A DNA stretch of 64,000 nt from Micromonospora sp. Llam0 (GCF_003751085.1 NZ_RJJY01000002.1:2108001-2172000); one strand, 5' to 3'; shown: positions 31,800-41,498, counted from the first letter of the stretch. Numbers and translations are program-made. The notes: generated by a model from the sequence alone, not told the origin.

Positions 31800-32777
31800 A
31801 TGCTGCCTGTTCCCCGATTCGGCGACGGCCATCGAGTGCTGGTCACCGGAGGTGCCGGTTTCGTCGGAAGCCACCTCGTCGACCGGCTGGTCGCGCGTGG
31901 TTGTGCGGTGGTGGCGGTGGACAACTTCGTCACCGGCTCCAAGGAGAACGTCGCCCACCTCACCGACGAAACCCGGTTCACCCTCGTCGAGGCGGACATC
32001 TCCGACGGGTTGCCGGATCATCACCCGGCGGTGCGTCAGCGGTTCGACGCGATCATGCACCTCGCCTCGCCAGCCAGCCCGACGGACTTCGCCAGCCTGC
32101 CGATCGAGATCCTCCGGGTCGGCTCCCTCGCCACGTTGCACCTGCTGGACCGGGCGGTCGCCGACCGGGCCCGGTTCATCATGGCGTCGACCTCCGAGGC
32201 GTACGGCGACCCGTTGGTGCACCCGCAACCGGAGACCTACTGGGGCAACGTCAACCCGATCGGGGTGCGCAGCGTCTACGACGAGGCCAAGCGGTTCGCC
32301 GAATCGGCGACGATGGCGTACCACCGGTACCGCGGACTGGACGCCGGCATCGTGCGGATCTTCAACACGTACGGGCCCCGGATGCGGCCGGACGACGGCC
32401 GGGCCATCCCCACCTTCATCAGCCAGGCGCTGCGCGGCGAGCCGATCACCGTGCACGGCACCGGCACGCAGACCAGGTCGATCTGCTACGTGGCGGACCT
32501 GGTGACCGGGATCGTCGCGCTGCTCGACTCCACCGAGAGCGGGCCGATCAACTGCGGCACCGAGCATGAGCTGACCATGCGGGAGCTGGCCGAGCAGATC
32601 GTCCAACTGGTGGGCAGCTCGTCGACGATCAACCTGGTCGCCCGTTCCTCGGACGACCCGGAGATGCGCCGTCCGGATCTGACCCTGGCCCGCACCCGGC
32701 TCGGCTACCAGCCGACGGTGGATCCGCAGGACGGGCTGCGCCGCACCATCGCCTACTTCCGCCAGCGACTCGGCTGA
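31800..32777 (+). CDS. NAD-dependent nucleotide-sugar epimerase/decarboxylase (UDP-xylose synthase-like)
   Basis: The 325-residue extended SDR has the cofactor motif TGGAGFVGSH at residues 16-25, Asp41 in VVAVDNF indicating NAD, a catalytic TSEAYG, and YDEAKR with the Tyr-x3-Lys pair. GNVNPIGVRSVYDEAKRFAE and TGTQTRSICYVADLV are typical of UDP-glucuronate decarboxylases, so UDP-xylose is a likely product, though other sugar-nucleotide activities are possible. It sits directly before two LCP ligases, so the sugar may enter a wall glycopolymer. Confidence 0.9.
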   Translation: MLPVPRFGDGHRVLVTGGAGFVGSHLVDRLVARGCAVVAVDNFVTGSKENVAHLTDETRFTLVEADISDGLPDHHPAVRQRFDAIMHLASPASPTDFASLPIEILRVGSLATLHLLDRAVADRARFIMASTSEAYGDPLVHPQPETYWGNVNPIGVRSVYDEAKRFAESATMAYHRYRGLDAGIVRIFNTYGPRMRPDDGRAIPTFISQALRGEPITVHGTGTQTRSICYVADLVTGIVALLDSTESGPINCGTEHELTMRELAEQIVQLVGSSSTINLVARSSDDPEMRRPDLTLARTRLGYQPTVDPQDGLRRTIAYFRQRLG

Positions 32778-32841
32778 TCGGCGGCGTCGGCCCGGCAGTC
32801 GAGTCGGCGGCGGGCGAGCGCCCGGTACGTACGCTGGAGGC

Positions 32842-34032
32842 ATGTCAGCCAGCAACCAACACGGTGACCGGTCAGCCAGCAGCCGCCACGGTGGCCGGGC
32901 CGTCCCCGGCGTCCCCGGCCGGACGACCGGTCCGGCCGGCCCCGCGTACGGGTCCTCGGCCGGCCGGGCGCAGGTGCCGGTCGGCGGTCGTGCCGGCAAC
33001 CAGTACGGTGGCCCGCCGCGCCGGCCGCGGCCCCGCTGGGGGCGCATCGCCCTGGTCGGCGGGGTGGCGTTGGTGGTGCTGGCCCTGCTCGCCAGCGGCG
33101 GGCTCTGGGCGTACGCCCGTGGGCTGGACCAGGACCTGGGGCGGACCGATCCGTTCTCGCGGATCACCCAGGGGCGGCCGCCGGCTGCGGTGGACGGCGC
33201 GCTGAACATCCTGCTGATCGGCACCGACTCACGGGATCCGGACGCCCCGGTCGACCAGGCCGGCAAGTGGCGGGCGGACACGATCATCGTGATGCACATC
33301 CCGTCGTCACACGACCGCGCCTATCTGGTGTCGATCCCGCGTGACCTGTACGTGCCGATCCCGTCGGACGCCGCCGCGGCCTGCGAGACCGGCGAGCGGG
33401 CCAAGATCAACGCCGCGTTCGCCTGGGGCGGCTTGCCGCTGGCGGTACGGACCGTGGAGTGCTTCACCGACGTGCGGATCAATCATGTGATGTCGATCGA
33501 CTTCGCCGGTTTCGTCGAGGTCACCGACGCGCTCGGCGGGGTCGACCTGACCGTCGAGCAGGACACGACGTCGATCCACAAGCCGTACCGTCAGTTCAGC
33601 GAGGGCGTCAATCACATGAACGGCGCCGAGGCGCTGGACTGGATTCGCCAACGCAAACAGTTTCCGGACGGTGACTTTGCGCGTATGCGTCACCAGCAGG
33701 AGTTCCTGCGCGCGCTGATGGACAAGGCTGTGAGTTCCGGCACACTGTCGAACCCGGTCAAACTGAATGCGTTTCTCAAGGCGACGACCCAGGCGGTGAC
33801 GGTCGACCAGGGCTTCTCCCTGGTCGACATGGCGCTGCAGTTCCGCAAGCTACGGGGGGAGAACCTGCAGTTCCTGACCAGCCCGCACAACGGCAGCGAG
33901 ACGATCAACGGCGAATCGGTGGTCGTCTCCGACCGGGAGAAGGCATTGTCGATGTACCAGGCGATGGCGGCCGACCAGATGACCGCCTGGGTGCAGGCCA
34001 ATGTCACGCCAAGCCCGGGTGCCAGCGACTGA
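32842..34032 (+). CDS. LytR-CpsA-Psr (LCP) family protein
   Basis: The 396-residue protein has a Gly/Arg-rich cytoplasmic N terminus, one transmembrane helix at about residues 69-90, and an extracellular LCP domain from about residue 125. That domain shows NILLIGTDSRD, RADTIIVMHIPS, YLVSIPRDLYVPIP and EALDWIRQRKQFPDGDFARMRHQQ. These Arg and Asp residues bind the pyrophosphate of a lipid-linked glycan. LCP proteins transfer wall glycopolymers from the lipid carrier to peptidoglycan. A second, diverged LCP gene follows, separated by a tandem repeat. Confidence 0.93.
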   Translation: MSASNQHGDRSASSRHGGRAVPGVPGRTTGPAGPAYGSSAGRAQVPVGGRAGNQYGGPPRRPRPRWGRIALVGGVALVVLALLASGGLWAYARGLDQDLGRTDPFSRITQGRPPAAVDGALNILLIGTDSRDPDAPVDQAGKWRADTIIVMHIPSSHDRAYLVSIPRDLYVPIPSDAAAACETGERAKINAAFAWGGLPLAVRTVECFTDVRINHVMSIDFAGFVEVTDALGGVDLTVEQDTTSIHKPYRQFSEGVNHMNGAEALDWIRQRKQFPDGDFARMRHQQEFLRALMDKAVSSGTLSNPVKLNAFLKATTQAVTVDQGFSLVDMALQFRKLRGENLQFLTSPHNGSETINGESVVVSDREKALSMYQAMAADQMTAWVQANVTPSPGASD

Positions 34033-34040
34033 CGGCCCGG

Positions 34041-34084
34041 GGTCGGTGACTGAGTGGACATCGGTCGGTGACTGAGTGGACATC
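34041..34084. repeat. Perfect 22-base tandem repeat between LCP genes
   Basis: Two identical units starting GGTCGGTGACTGAGTGG occupy 34041-34062 and 34063-34084, beginning nine bases after the first LCP stop. No pairing or promoter role is evident. Confidence 0.85.
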
Positions 34085-34206
34085 GTTGGTCGTCAGCCGG
34101 TGACGGGCCAATCCGACACAAATTTGAAACCCGAGCAGGGTCGATAAATCGACCAAGTTTCCGTACAGTGGGCTCGCCCTATTGTCTACGCCCCCCAGGA
34201 GCAGGC

Positions 34207-35427
34207 ATGCCGGTTCAGACCCGTCGACGTTCGACGTCGACCGAGTCGGGGAACCCGCTGGCCGCCCGTGGCTCGGCCGGGCGGCGGTCGAGTGGCCGGT
34301 CGGGTCCGGGCGGTGGCCGCAGTGGCTCCGGCCGGCGGCCCCGCCGCAAGGACCCGATCTGGGCCCGCACCATGGTCGTGCTGGGCGCACTGCTGATGAT
34401 GCTCAGCGGCACCACGATCGTCGGCAGCAAATGGCTGATCGCCCAGGCGACCAGCGGGATCGAGCAGTCGAACCTGCTCGGCGTCGCCGGCAAGACCGAC
34501 GCCGAGGGCGGTGACAGCCTCGAAGGTCCGATCGACATGTTGCTGCTCGGCATCGACCACCGGGGCAGTTGGGCCGAGTCGGACACCCGGGCCGACACGA
34601 TCATCATCCTGCACATCCCCGCCACCCACGACCAGGCGTACCTGATCTCCGTCCCCCGGGACACCGAGGTCGAGATCCCGCCGTTCGAGCAGAGCGGGTG
34701 GCCGGGCGGGGTCGGCAAGGCGACCGAGGCGTTCTTCCACGGCGCGCAGAACGGTGCCGGGCACGCCGGTGGAGCCCGGCTGATGGCGGAGACGATCAAG
34801 AACCTCACCGGGGTCAGCTTCGACGGCGCCGCGATCATCAACTTCAGCGGCTTCAAGTCGGTCATCGACAGCCTCGGCAGCGTCCGGCTCTGCGTCGACG
34901 AGGACACCCCGTCGATCCACATGACCCTGGTCGACGGCCAGCCGATGTGGAACTCCGACGCTGCCAAGGTCAGCGGGGAGAAGCAGCAGGTCGTGCACAA
35001 GAAGGGCTGCCGCGAAATGCAGGGCTGGGAGGCGCTGGACTTCTCCCGGCAGCGCTACGGGCTGGACAACGGCGACTACGACCGGCAGAAGAACCAGCAG
35101 AAGCTGATCAAGGCCATGGCCAAGAAGGCGATGGCCAACGGGGTGATGACCAACCCGCTCAAGCTCAACGAGCTGATCGAGGCGGCTGGCAAGGCGTTCG
35201 TGCTGGACACCGGCAAAGCGGCGCTGCCGGACTTCGTCTTCACCCTGCGTGGGGTGGCCGCCAACGACCTGGTCATGCTGCGGACCAACGGCGGCAGCTT
35301 CAACGGCAACGACGCCGGCCGGGAGAACATCGATCCACTCAGCCAGGAGATGTTCCAGGCGGTCAAGAACGACAATCTCGCTGAGTTCATCCTCGCCAAC
35401 CCGTCGGTGCTGGCCGGCCAGGAATAG
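34207..35427 (+). CDS. LytR-CpsA-Psr (LCP) family protein
   Basis: The 406-residue protein has a strongly basic Ser/Gly/Arg-rich cytoplasmic tail, one transmembrane helix at about residues 52-73 and an LCP domain: MLLLGIDHRG, RADTIIILHIPATHDQAYLISVPRDTEVEIP, and EALDFSRQRYGLDNGDYDRQKNQQ. The ATG at 34207 was chosen because AGGAG lies five bases upstream. Compared with the preceding LCP protein, the central insertion (SIHMTLVDGQPMWNS) is longer and includes a likely disulfide pair, Cys in RLCVDED and Cys in KKGCREMQ. The two proteins may act on different polymers or back each other up. Confidence 0.93.
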   Translation: MPVQTRRRSTSTESGNPLAARGSAGRRSSGRSGPGGGRSGSGRRPRRKDPIWARTMVVLGALLMMLSGTTIVGSKWLIAQATSGIEQSNLLGVAGKTDAEGGDSLEGPIDMLLLGIDHRGSWAESDTRADTIIILHIPATHDQAYLISVPRDTEVEIPPFEQSGWPGGVGKATEAFFHGAQNGAGHAGGARLMAETIKNLTGVSFDGAAIINFSGFKSVIDSLGSVRLCVDEDTPSIHMTLVDGQPMWNSDAAKVSGEKQQVVHKKGCREMQGWEALDFSRQRYGLDNGDYDRQKNQQKLIKAMAKKAMANGVMTNPLKLNELIEAAGKAFVLDTGKAALPDFVFTLRGVAANDLVMLRTNGGSFNGNDAGRENIDPLSQEMFQAVKNDNLAEFILANPSVLAGQE

Positions 35428-35437
35428 GCTGTTCGGC

Positions 35438-35773
35438 ATGCATGGACCACCGATCCCCACCGTCGATGTCCCCGACGTCTCCGCCGACGCGTACCTGCTC
35501 GACGTGCGCGAGCCCGAGGAATGGGCGGCCGGGCACGCGCCGGGCGCCCACCACCTGCCGATGATGGAGATCCCGCACCGGATGGCCGACGTCCCGCAGG
35601 AGGGCGACGTGGTGGTGGTGTGCCGGTCCGGCGGCCGGTCCGGGCAGGTCGTCGCCTACCTCAACCAGCACGGCTGGGACAACGTCCGCAACCTCACCGG
35701 CGGCATGCAGGACTGGGCGGCGCACTCCCGGCCGATGGTGAGCGAGTCCGGCGAACCACCCCGGGTCCTCTGA
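35438..35773 (+). CDS. Rhodanese-like sulfurtransferase domain protein
   Basis: The 111-residue single-domain rhodanese shows LLDVREPEEWAAGHAPGAHHLPM and an active-site loop with Cys62 in VVVCRSGGRS. It can carry sulfur as a persulfide for thiocyanate formation or tRNA/cofactor modification, but no partner is nearby. It starts ten bases after the LCP stop, and its length is normal for the family. Confidence 0.92.
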   Translation: MHGPPIPTVDVPDVSADAYLLDVREPEEWAAGHAPGAHHLPMMEIPHRMADVPQEGDVVVVCRSGGRSGQVVAYLNQHGWDNVRNLTGGMQDWAAHSRPMVSESGEPPRVL

Positions 35774-35838
35774 CCGGCGGCCCGACGCCAGCGGGCCCGG
35801 CACTGCCGAAATCCGCCGGCACCGGGCAGACTCGAAGC

Positions 35839-37299
35839 ATGCCGGAACGCCCCGACTATCCGAGTCTGATCGCTGGACACACCGTCGTCCTCGACATGAT
35901 CAACAGCGGTGAGTCGGGGCTGCCGATCCTGCACCACCTGCTGCGACTCGCGCAGCGTGCGCTCGGCGCCGCCGGGACCTCGTTCGCCGAGTACGGGCCA
36001 CGCAGGGGACGGATCATCGCCGCCACCGGCGCCGCCGAGTGGTCGGTCGGCCGACCCGTCGACCTCGACGACCCCGCCACCGCCCGGCTGCTCACCGGAC
36101 CGCGGACCGTCGAGTTCCCGTCGACGGCGCTCGCCGCCGCGCAGGCCGACCAGATCGCCGGCCGTGGCCTGTACCGGATGCTGACCGCACGCGCCGAGAT
36201 CGGTGGGGTGCTGATCGGCAGCCTGCACGCCTACTACCCGGATCCGGACCGCAGCGCCAGCCCTGACCATCACACGTTGATCGCCTACCTGGCGTCCTGC
36301 ATCGCCCACATGTACGGCGACCAGACCGGGCTGCCGGTGCACGGCGACGGGCCAGTGGTCGCCGCGCTCGCCGACGGACTGGCCATCGTCGATGACGAGT
36401 CCTGCGTACGGCTGTGGAACCCGGCGGCCGAGCGACTCACCGGCAGCACCGCGCAGGACCGGCTGCACCGACCGATCCCGTTCCCGGTGCCGCCCCCCGG
36501 CCAGGTCGTGGACCATCAGCTGCCGGACGGCCGGTGGCTGCGGATCACCTCCGGGGAGCTGCCGGGCTTCGTCGCCTCCCGGGTGGTCACCTTCCGGGAC
36601 ATCACCGACCAGCACCACCGCGATCACGACGTCGACCTGTTCATCGCGGTCACCAGCCACGAGCTGCGCACCCCGGTCACCGTGATCAAAGGGTACGCGG
36701 AGACCCTCAGCGACCACTGGGAATCGTTGACCGACCGGGACCGACGGGAGGCCGCCCGGGTGCTCGGGCAGCGGGCTACCGAACTGGCCCGGCTGGTCGA
36801 CCGGCTGCTCTCCGCCGCCAACGACTCGGGACCGGCGGTCGGCGCGCCGTCCGCCCCGTTCGATCTGGTCGAGACGCTGCGGGCCGCAGTCGAGGATCTG
36901 CCCGCCGGACTGCGCCAGCGGCTCACCGTCGAGCTACCCGACGACCTGCCGAAAGCGGTCGGTGACCGGGCGAGCCTGACCACCGTACTCACCGAACTGG
37001 CCACCAACGCCGACAAGTACTCGTCATCGGGCAGCCCGATCGAGGTCACCGCCATCGCCGACGAACGCTCGGTGGCCTTGCGGATTAGTGATCGCGGCAT
37101 CGGGGTACGTCCGGAACACGTGGAACGAGCGTTCGATCGGTTCTGGCAGGGCGAATCGGGCGACCAGCGCCGTTACCCCGGCGCCGGACTCGGCCTCTAC
37201 CTGGTCCGACAGATCGTCGAGCGCCAGCACGGTTGGGTGTCCCTGCGGCCCCGTGACGGCGGAGGTACGGTCGCCGAGGTGCGGCTGCCCCGCAGCTGA
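35839..37299 (+). CDS. Cytoplasmic GAF/PAS sensor histidine kinase
   Basis: The 486-residue kinase has no transmembrane segment. Residues about 10-160 look like a GAF domain, and about 170-260 like a PAS domain (LADGLAIVDDESCVRLWNPAAERLTG). The HisKA acceptor is His274 in TSHELRTP. The ATPase has ELATNADKYS, SDRGIGV and GAGLGLYLV. No response regulator is adjacent. The next gene, 11 bases downstream, encodes an RsbW-like ATPase, so the signal may feed into anti-sigma control rather than a classical regulator. Confidence 0.92.
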   Translation: MPERPDYPSLIAGHTVVLDMINSGESGLPILHHLLRLAQRALGAAGTSFAEYGPRRGRIIAATGAAEWSVGRPVDLDDPATARLLTGPRTVEFPSTALAAAQADQIAGRGLYRMLTARAEIGGVLIGSLHAYYPDPDRSASPDHHTLIAYLASCIAHMYGDQTGLPVHGDGPVVAALADGLAIVDDESCVRLWNPAAERLTGSTAQDRLHRPIPFPVPPPGQVVDHQLPDGRWLRITSGELPGFVASRVVTFRDITDQHHRDHDVDLFIAVTSHELRTPVTVIKGYAETLSDHWESLTDRDRREAARVLGQRATELARLVDRLLSAANDSGPAVGAPSAPFDLVETLRAAVEDLPAGLRQRLTVELPDDLPKAVGDRASLTTVLTELATNADKYSSSGSPIEVTAIADERSVALRISDRGIGVRPEHVERAFDRFWQGESGDQRRYPGAGLGLYLVRQIVERQHGWVSLRPRDGGGTVAEVRLPRS

Positions 37300-37310
37300 G
37301 AGGAGGCGGC

Positions 37311-37736
37311 GTGACCTCGGTACTGGCGGGACGGGTGTGGAGCGTGCTGGTACCGCACCATGCCAGCGGCGCCCGGTTCGCCCGTCACCAGCTCGCCAGG
37401 ACGTTGGCCGACCGGATTCGCCCCGACTTCCTGTCCGACGTGATGATGGTCGTGGCCGAACTGGTCGGCAACGCCGTACGGCACGCCCGGCCGCTGCCGG
37501 ACGGAATGATCCGGGTGACCTGGCAACTGGCCCCGCGCCGGCACAGCGGCACGGTACTGCTGCGGGTGACCGACGGCGGTTCCGCGGACGTGCCGCAGGT
37601 TCGGACCGCCCCGTCAGACGCGCTCAACGGCCGCGGCCTGGGCATCGTCGCCGCCCTGGCCCGCCGGTGGGGGGTGGAACCCGCCGGTTCCGGCCGCTGC
37701 GTCTGGGCCGAGATCGGCGAGCCGGATCCGGGCTGA
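37311..37736 (+). CDS. RsbW-like ATP-binding protein (HATPase_c_2)
   Basis: The 141-residue protein is a stand-alone GHKL ATPase of the anti-sigma/serine-kinase type. The N box reads VVAELVGNAVRHARPLPDG, then RVTDGG and GRGLGIVAALARRWG. Streptomyces relatives phosphorylate anti-anti-sigma factors or regulate cell functions in an unknown way. The GTG start follows AGGAGG. It lies immediately behind a GAF/PAS histidine kinase and probably shares its transcript. No sigma factor or STAS protein is nearby. Confidence 0.88.
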   Translation: MTSVLAGRVWSVLVPHHASGARFARHQLARTLADRIRPDFLSDVMMVVAELVGNAVRHARPLPDGMIRVTWQLAPRRHSGTVLLRVTDGGSADVPQVRTAPSDALNGRGLGIVAALARRWGVEPAGSGRCVWAEIGEPDPG

Positions 37737-37810
37737 GCCGGGACGGGACGCCGGCCCCGGGTCCGGGCGGCTCCCTCGGCGGCGGGCCGGTTCCTCTAGG
37801 CTGTCTGGCC

Positions 37811-38692
37811 GTGGGCAAGCGCCGAAAGCAGGACCGGGCCGCCAGCGGCGGCAAGCGGGAGAAGATCCGCGACGTATTCGTGCCCCGGCCGTTCGCCGGG
37901 CTGGCCGACGAGCCGGACTGGGTCGCGCTGCGCGAACTCGTCCCGGCGGCCACCGCGCCGCTGATCCTCGAACCCGAGCTGGCCGGCAAGTACGCCGACC
38001 GGACGGTGACGCTGGCCACCGTACTGCCGATGGCGGCCCCGGCCGTCGTCCGAGCCGACGGCCAGATCATGGTCGGGCTTCAGCGGCACGCCCAGTCCGG
38101 GGACGTCTCCCGCGACCTGGCGGCGGCGTTGCTGGCCGCGCTGGAGACCGAGCCGGGCGACACGGTGTCGGTGCCGCCGCTGCCCGGCCCCGGCCCCCGG
38201 CTGCAGGACGTGCTCGCCGACGGGGCGCTGACGGTCCAGGTGCACGACAGCTTCGCGTTCTGGGTGGAGCCCGAAGCCGCCGCCAACCCGGCGGTGCAGG
38301 CCTCCCTGGAGCGGGCCGACGCGTCCATCTACCCGACCACCCGGATGGCGGCGGCGCCCGCCGCTTACTGGTGCCGGGTGGGGGAGCGGGCGCACGTGCG
38401 CTGGGTGCTGCCCGGTGACGAGGACCGGACGCTGGACACGCTGGCCCGGCTGAGCGCCGCCGGTGACCTGCCGATGGGTCCGCAGACCCGGTTCGCCGGG
38501 ATGTTCCGGGCCCACGGGCTGCTGGTGCCGGTGTGGGACCTGCCGTCCGGGCCGGAGGCCGCCGAATGGGAGCAGCCGTTGGCTGAGTTCGCCGAGCGGC
38601 TCGCGGCGGCGGCCAGCGTCACCGATCCGCTCGACGCCGCCGCGCGCCGGTCCCGGCAGGGCCTGCTGGGCCGGCAGCTCACGCTGCGCTGA
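37811..38692 (+). CDS. DUF5926 family protein
   Basis: The 293-residue protein starts VGKRRKQDRAASGGKREKIR and continues DVFVPRPFAGLADEPDWVALREL, typical of DUF5926, an actinobacterial family of unknown function. The N terminus is very basic and the rest is a mixed alpha/beta region with several Trp residues (SFAFWVEPE, RWVLPGDEDRTLDTLARL). No membrane segment or enzyme motif is visible. It ends 12 bases from the convergent arginine deiminase gene. Confidence 0.85.
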   Translation: MGKRRKQDRAASGGKREKIRDVFVPRPFAGLADEPDWVALRELVPAATAPLILEPELAGKYADRTVTLATVLPMAAPAVVRADGQIMVGLQRHAQSGDVSRDLAAALLAALETEPGDTVSVPPLPGPGPRLQDVLADGALTVQVHDSFAFWVEPEAAANPAVQASLERADASIYPTTRMAAAPAAYWCRVGERAHVRWVLPGDEDRTLDTLARLSAAGDLPMGPQTRFAGMFRAHGLLVPVWDLPSGPEAAEWEQPLAEFAERLAAAASVTDPLDAAARRSRQGLLGRQLTLR

Positions 38693-38704
38693 CCCGGCGG
38701 CCGG

Positions 38705-39916
38705 TCAGTCGGGCCGGAGTGGATCCCGGACCAGCGGTGCCGACATGCACCGTGGGCCGCCCCGGCCGGACCCGAGCTCGGCGCCGGGGATCGTCACCAC
38801 CTCGATCCCGGCCCGGCGCAGCTGCGCGTTGGTCGCCGTGTTCCGCTCGTACGCCACACACACCCCCGGGGCCAGCGCCAGGGTGTTGTTTCCGTCGTCC
38901 CACTGCTCCCGTTCCGCGGTGACCGGGTCCAGCCCGGTGCCGACCAGCCGGAGCCGGTCGACGTCCATCGCGTCGGCGGCGGCCCGCAGGAACGGCGCGG
39001 GTCCGGCGACCTGCAGGTCGCCCGAGGCGGTCCGGATCACCGTGTACGCGGCGAGCTCCTCGGCCATCGGCGGGTACATCAGCACCGCGTCCACGTCGAC
39101 GAGGGTGCAGATGGTGTCCAGGTGCATGGTCGCCCGCCGCTGGGTGATCGGCACCACCAGGACGGTGTGGGCCAGCCCGTCGCCGAGCACCCGCCGGGCC
39201 AGCCGCTCGACCCCGGCGGGTGTGGTCCGTTCGCCGACGCCGACGGCCAGCACGCCAGGGGCGAGCAGCAGCACGTCGCCGCCTTCGACGTGTTCCTGGT
39301 CCGGCCGGTGGATCAGCTCGGTCCCGGCGAACCGGGGGTGGTGCCGGTAGATCAGGTCGGTGAGCCGGCCCTCCCGGCGGCGGGCGCGCATCGCCAGGCT
39401 GGTCACCGCCACCCGGTCGCGGATCCAGACCGATGAATCGCGAGTGAACAGCAGGTTGGGCAGCGGGTCGATGATGAAGTCGTGCTCGCGCAGCAGGGCG
39501 TACACCAGCCCGGCCGGCCGGTCGTCGCGGCGGGGCAGTTCGCCACGGGCCAGGCCGGCGACGAGTACCCGGGCCAGCCCGGCCGGGTCGAGGTAGGCGA
39601 GCTGCTCGGCGACCCGGTCGCGCAGGGTCTCGCCCAGCCGGCGGCCGGCCAGTACGGCCGACACGGCCTCGGCGCGGGCCGGGGTGGCGGCGAGCGTCTC
39701 GGCGAGCAGTTGTTCGAGGTAGAGCACCTCGACGCCGCGTTCGCGCAGCACGGCGGCGAACGCGTCGTGCTCGGCCTGGGCGCCGGCGACCCAGGGGATC
39801 GCGTCGAAGAGCAGGGCGCCGCTGTTGCGGGGGGTCAGCCGGGCCAGTTCATTGCCCGGACGGTGCAGCATGACCACCCGGAGGTGGCCTACCTCACTGT
39901 CGACGTAGTGCGTCAC
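38705..39916 (-). CDS. arcA: Arginine deiminase
   Basis: The 403-residue protein converts arginine to citrulline and ammonia. Guanidino-group enzyme motifs are present: [10 protein letters not shown] (Asp), [11 protein letters not shown] (Glu, Asp), [11 protein letters not shown] (His, Asp) and the nucleophile Cys390 in [12 protein letters not shown]. Length and motif spacing match classical ArcA. The rest of the arginine deiminase pathway (ornithine transcarbamylase and carbamate kinase) is not adjacent, so it may serve nitrogen salvage or pH control rather than fermentation. It is transcribed alone. Confidence 0.94.
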   Translation of the reverse strand: MTHYVDSEVGHLRVVMLHRPGNELARLTPRNSGALLFDAIPWVAGAQAEHDAFAAVLRERGVEVLYLEQLLAETLAATPARAEAVSAVLAGRRLGETLRDRVAEQLAYLDPAGLARVLVAGLARGELPRRDDRPAGLVYALLREHDFIIDPLPNLLFTRDSSVWIRDRVAVTSLAMRARRREGRLTDLIYRHHPRFAGTELIHRPDQEHVEGGDVLLLAPGVLAVGVGERTTPAGVERLARRVLGDGLAHTVLVVPITQRRATMHLDTICTLVDVDAVLMYPPMAEELAAYTVIRTASGDLQVAGPAPFLRAAADAMDVDRLRLVGTGLDPVTAEREQWDDGNNTLALAPGVCVAYERNTATNAQLRRAGIEVVTIPGAELGSGRGGPRCMSAPLVRDPLRPD

Positions 39917-40082
39917 ACTCGCAGCCTATGGCAGTCGTTTGGCACCATCTGTTGAAAGAGTCGTGGGGTGAATAGGGCATTCATCCCTACTCACTCCGGC
40001 CTGGCGTCTTGCTTCAGTACCGGTGTCGCCACGTACGGTAGTTGGTAGTCCATCGTCCAGGGGACCTTTGCCGGAGGTCGTG

Positions 40083-40835
40083 ATGACTGTCTTCCATGAG
40101 CGCCGCGTGCTGCCCGCCCAGCGGGCGCTGCCCCGCCGAGCGGATGAACGGGCCATGGAGGAGTCCCCACCTGGCACGCTGGAGGCAATCCGGCCGTCGC
40201 CGATGGAGTGGGCCCGACGCCGTCGGGCCGAGCGCGGCGCGAAGCGGATCGAGGCGGCCGGCGCCCGCGCGCTGAACCGCCTGGACCAGCTCGGCCCGGC
40301 CTGGCACGTGGTGAACTGGCCGCGTACCGACAGCCCGGACCGGGTGCTCGGGCTGGAGACCGCCGGCCGCGACGAACGTGCCGGGTTCCTGGCCATCGGG
40401 CCCAGCGGGCTCTTCGCGGTCACCGTCGTCGACCACGGCCGCAGCCGGGTGCTGGTCGCCGGTGACGTGGTGCAGATCAACGGCAGGCGACCGACGTACG
40501 TCGCCGAGGCCCGCCGGGACGCCAAGCGGGCGAGCAAGGCGATGTCCGCCGCGGTCGGGCACACCATCCCGGTCGCCCCGGTGCTCACCTTCGTCGGTTC
40601 CGGGGTGATCAGCGTGTACGGGCTGCCCAAGGAGTGCATGGTCACCACCCATCGGGAGCTGGACCGGCTGCTCATCGCCGGGGGCACCCGGATCAGTTCG
40701 GCCACCGCCGAGAAGCTGTACCAGGTGGCCCGGCATCCGGAGACCTGGCTGACCGCTCCGTTCCGCTCGGCGACCGACTACCGGTGGTACGGGGCCGGCC
40801 GTTCGGCCGCTGACAAGCCGACCAGCCGGCGGTAG
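40083..40835 (+). CDS. NERD-like nuclease-related domain protein
   Basis: The 250-residue protein has a basic N terminus (MTVFHERRVLPAQRALPRRA). A region at about residues 75-190 resembles the NERD/restriction-endonuclease-like core (AGFLAIGPSGLFAVTVVDHG, then VLVAGDVVQINGR and PVLTFVGSGVISVYG). The usual catalytic D-x-K pattern is not clear (TVVDHGRSR), so it may have lost nuclease activity. The start was set at 40083 by GGAGG upstream. Function unknown; it lies between arginine deiminase and a PAS-like gene. Confidence 0.6.
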   Translation: MTVFHERRVLPAQRALPRRADERAMEESPPGTLEAIRPSPMEWARRRRAERGAKRIEAAGARALNRLDQLGPAWHVVNWPRTDSPDRVLGLETAGRDERAGFLAIGPSGLFAVTVVDHGRSRVLVAGDVVQINGRRPTYVAEARRDAKRASKAMSAAVGHTIPVAPVLTFVGSGVISVYGLPKECMVTTHRELDRLLIAGGTRISSATAEKLYQVARHPETWLTAPFRSATDYRWYGAGRSAADKPTSRR

Positions 40836-41015
40836 CCTTCGGGGCGAAGGCGCTGACGACCTCACTACGGCGTACGTCCCACTGCCGACCTGCTTGTGAC
40901 GACTGCACCCGGTTACCCCGGTCCGTCCGATCCGGAGCCTGCTTGGCACCAGTCGACGGACCCGGCAGAGACCGGATAGCGTTGCTGTTGTCCGGTTGAG
41001 TCAGGGGAGGCGCGG

Positions 41016-41498
41016 GTGGCGCACGTCGAGCTCTCGATCTCGGAACCGCTGGTCCCCCAGGCCCGCGAGCCGATCGAGCCGATGCGCGTGGACAACTTCC
41101 AGCTGTGGGTGGCCACCGCCGCTACCGCACTGGAGCCGTGTCTCGTCCTACGCCAGGATCTGACCGTCGCCGCGATCTCCCGGTCCTGCTGCGACCTGCT
41201 GGGCCTCGGCGAACCCGGCCAGGTCGAAGGCCGGCCGCTGCTGGCCGGCCTGCGGCTGGTGGACTTCACCGCGCAACGTGGCGAGCTCGACGAGACCGAG
41301 ATCGACAAGATCCCGCCGCTGCTCGCGCTCAGCTCCGGGCGGCTCGCCCGTGGCCTGCTGCGAGTCGACAGCGACGCGGCCACCGCGCAGGGCGACGGCA
41401 CCGTGGACGCGATCGCCACCCCGGTGTGGATCGGCAAGAAGGTGACCGGGTCGCTGACCTTCTTCGCCCCGATCACCACCGCGTACTCGGCCGGATGA
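41016..41498 (+). CDS. PAS-like domain protein
   Basis: The 160-residue soluble protein contains a PAS-like core: ALEPCLVLRQDLTVAAISRSCCDLLGL, then GRPLLAGLRLVDF and GTVDAIATPVWIGKKVTGSLTFFA, which resembles the last two strands. There is no output domain, so it may sense a ligand or interact with another regulator. It stands alone with a GTG start; conservation in related genera is recalled rather than checked. I do not know its partner. Confidence 0.65.
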   Translation: MAHVELSISEPLVPQAREPIEPMRVDNFQLWVATAATALEPCLVLRQDLTVAAISRSCCDLLGLGEPGQVEGRPLLAGLRLVDFTAQRGELDETEIDKIPPLLALSSGRLARGLLRVDSDAATAQGDGTVDAIATPVWIGKKVTGSLTFFAPITTAYSAG

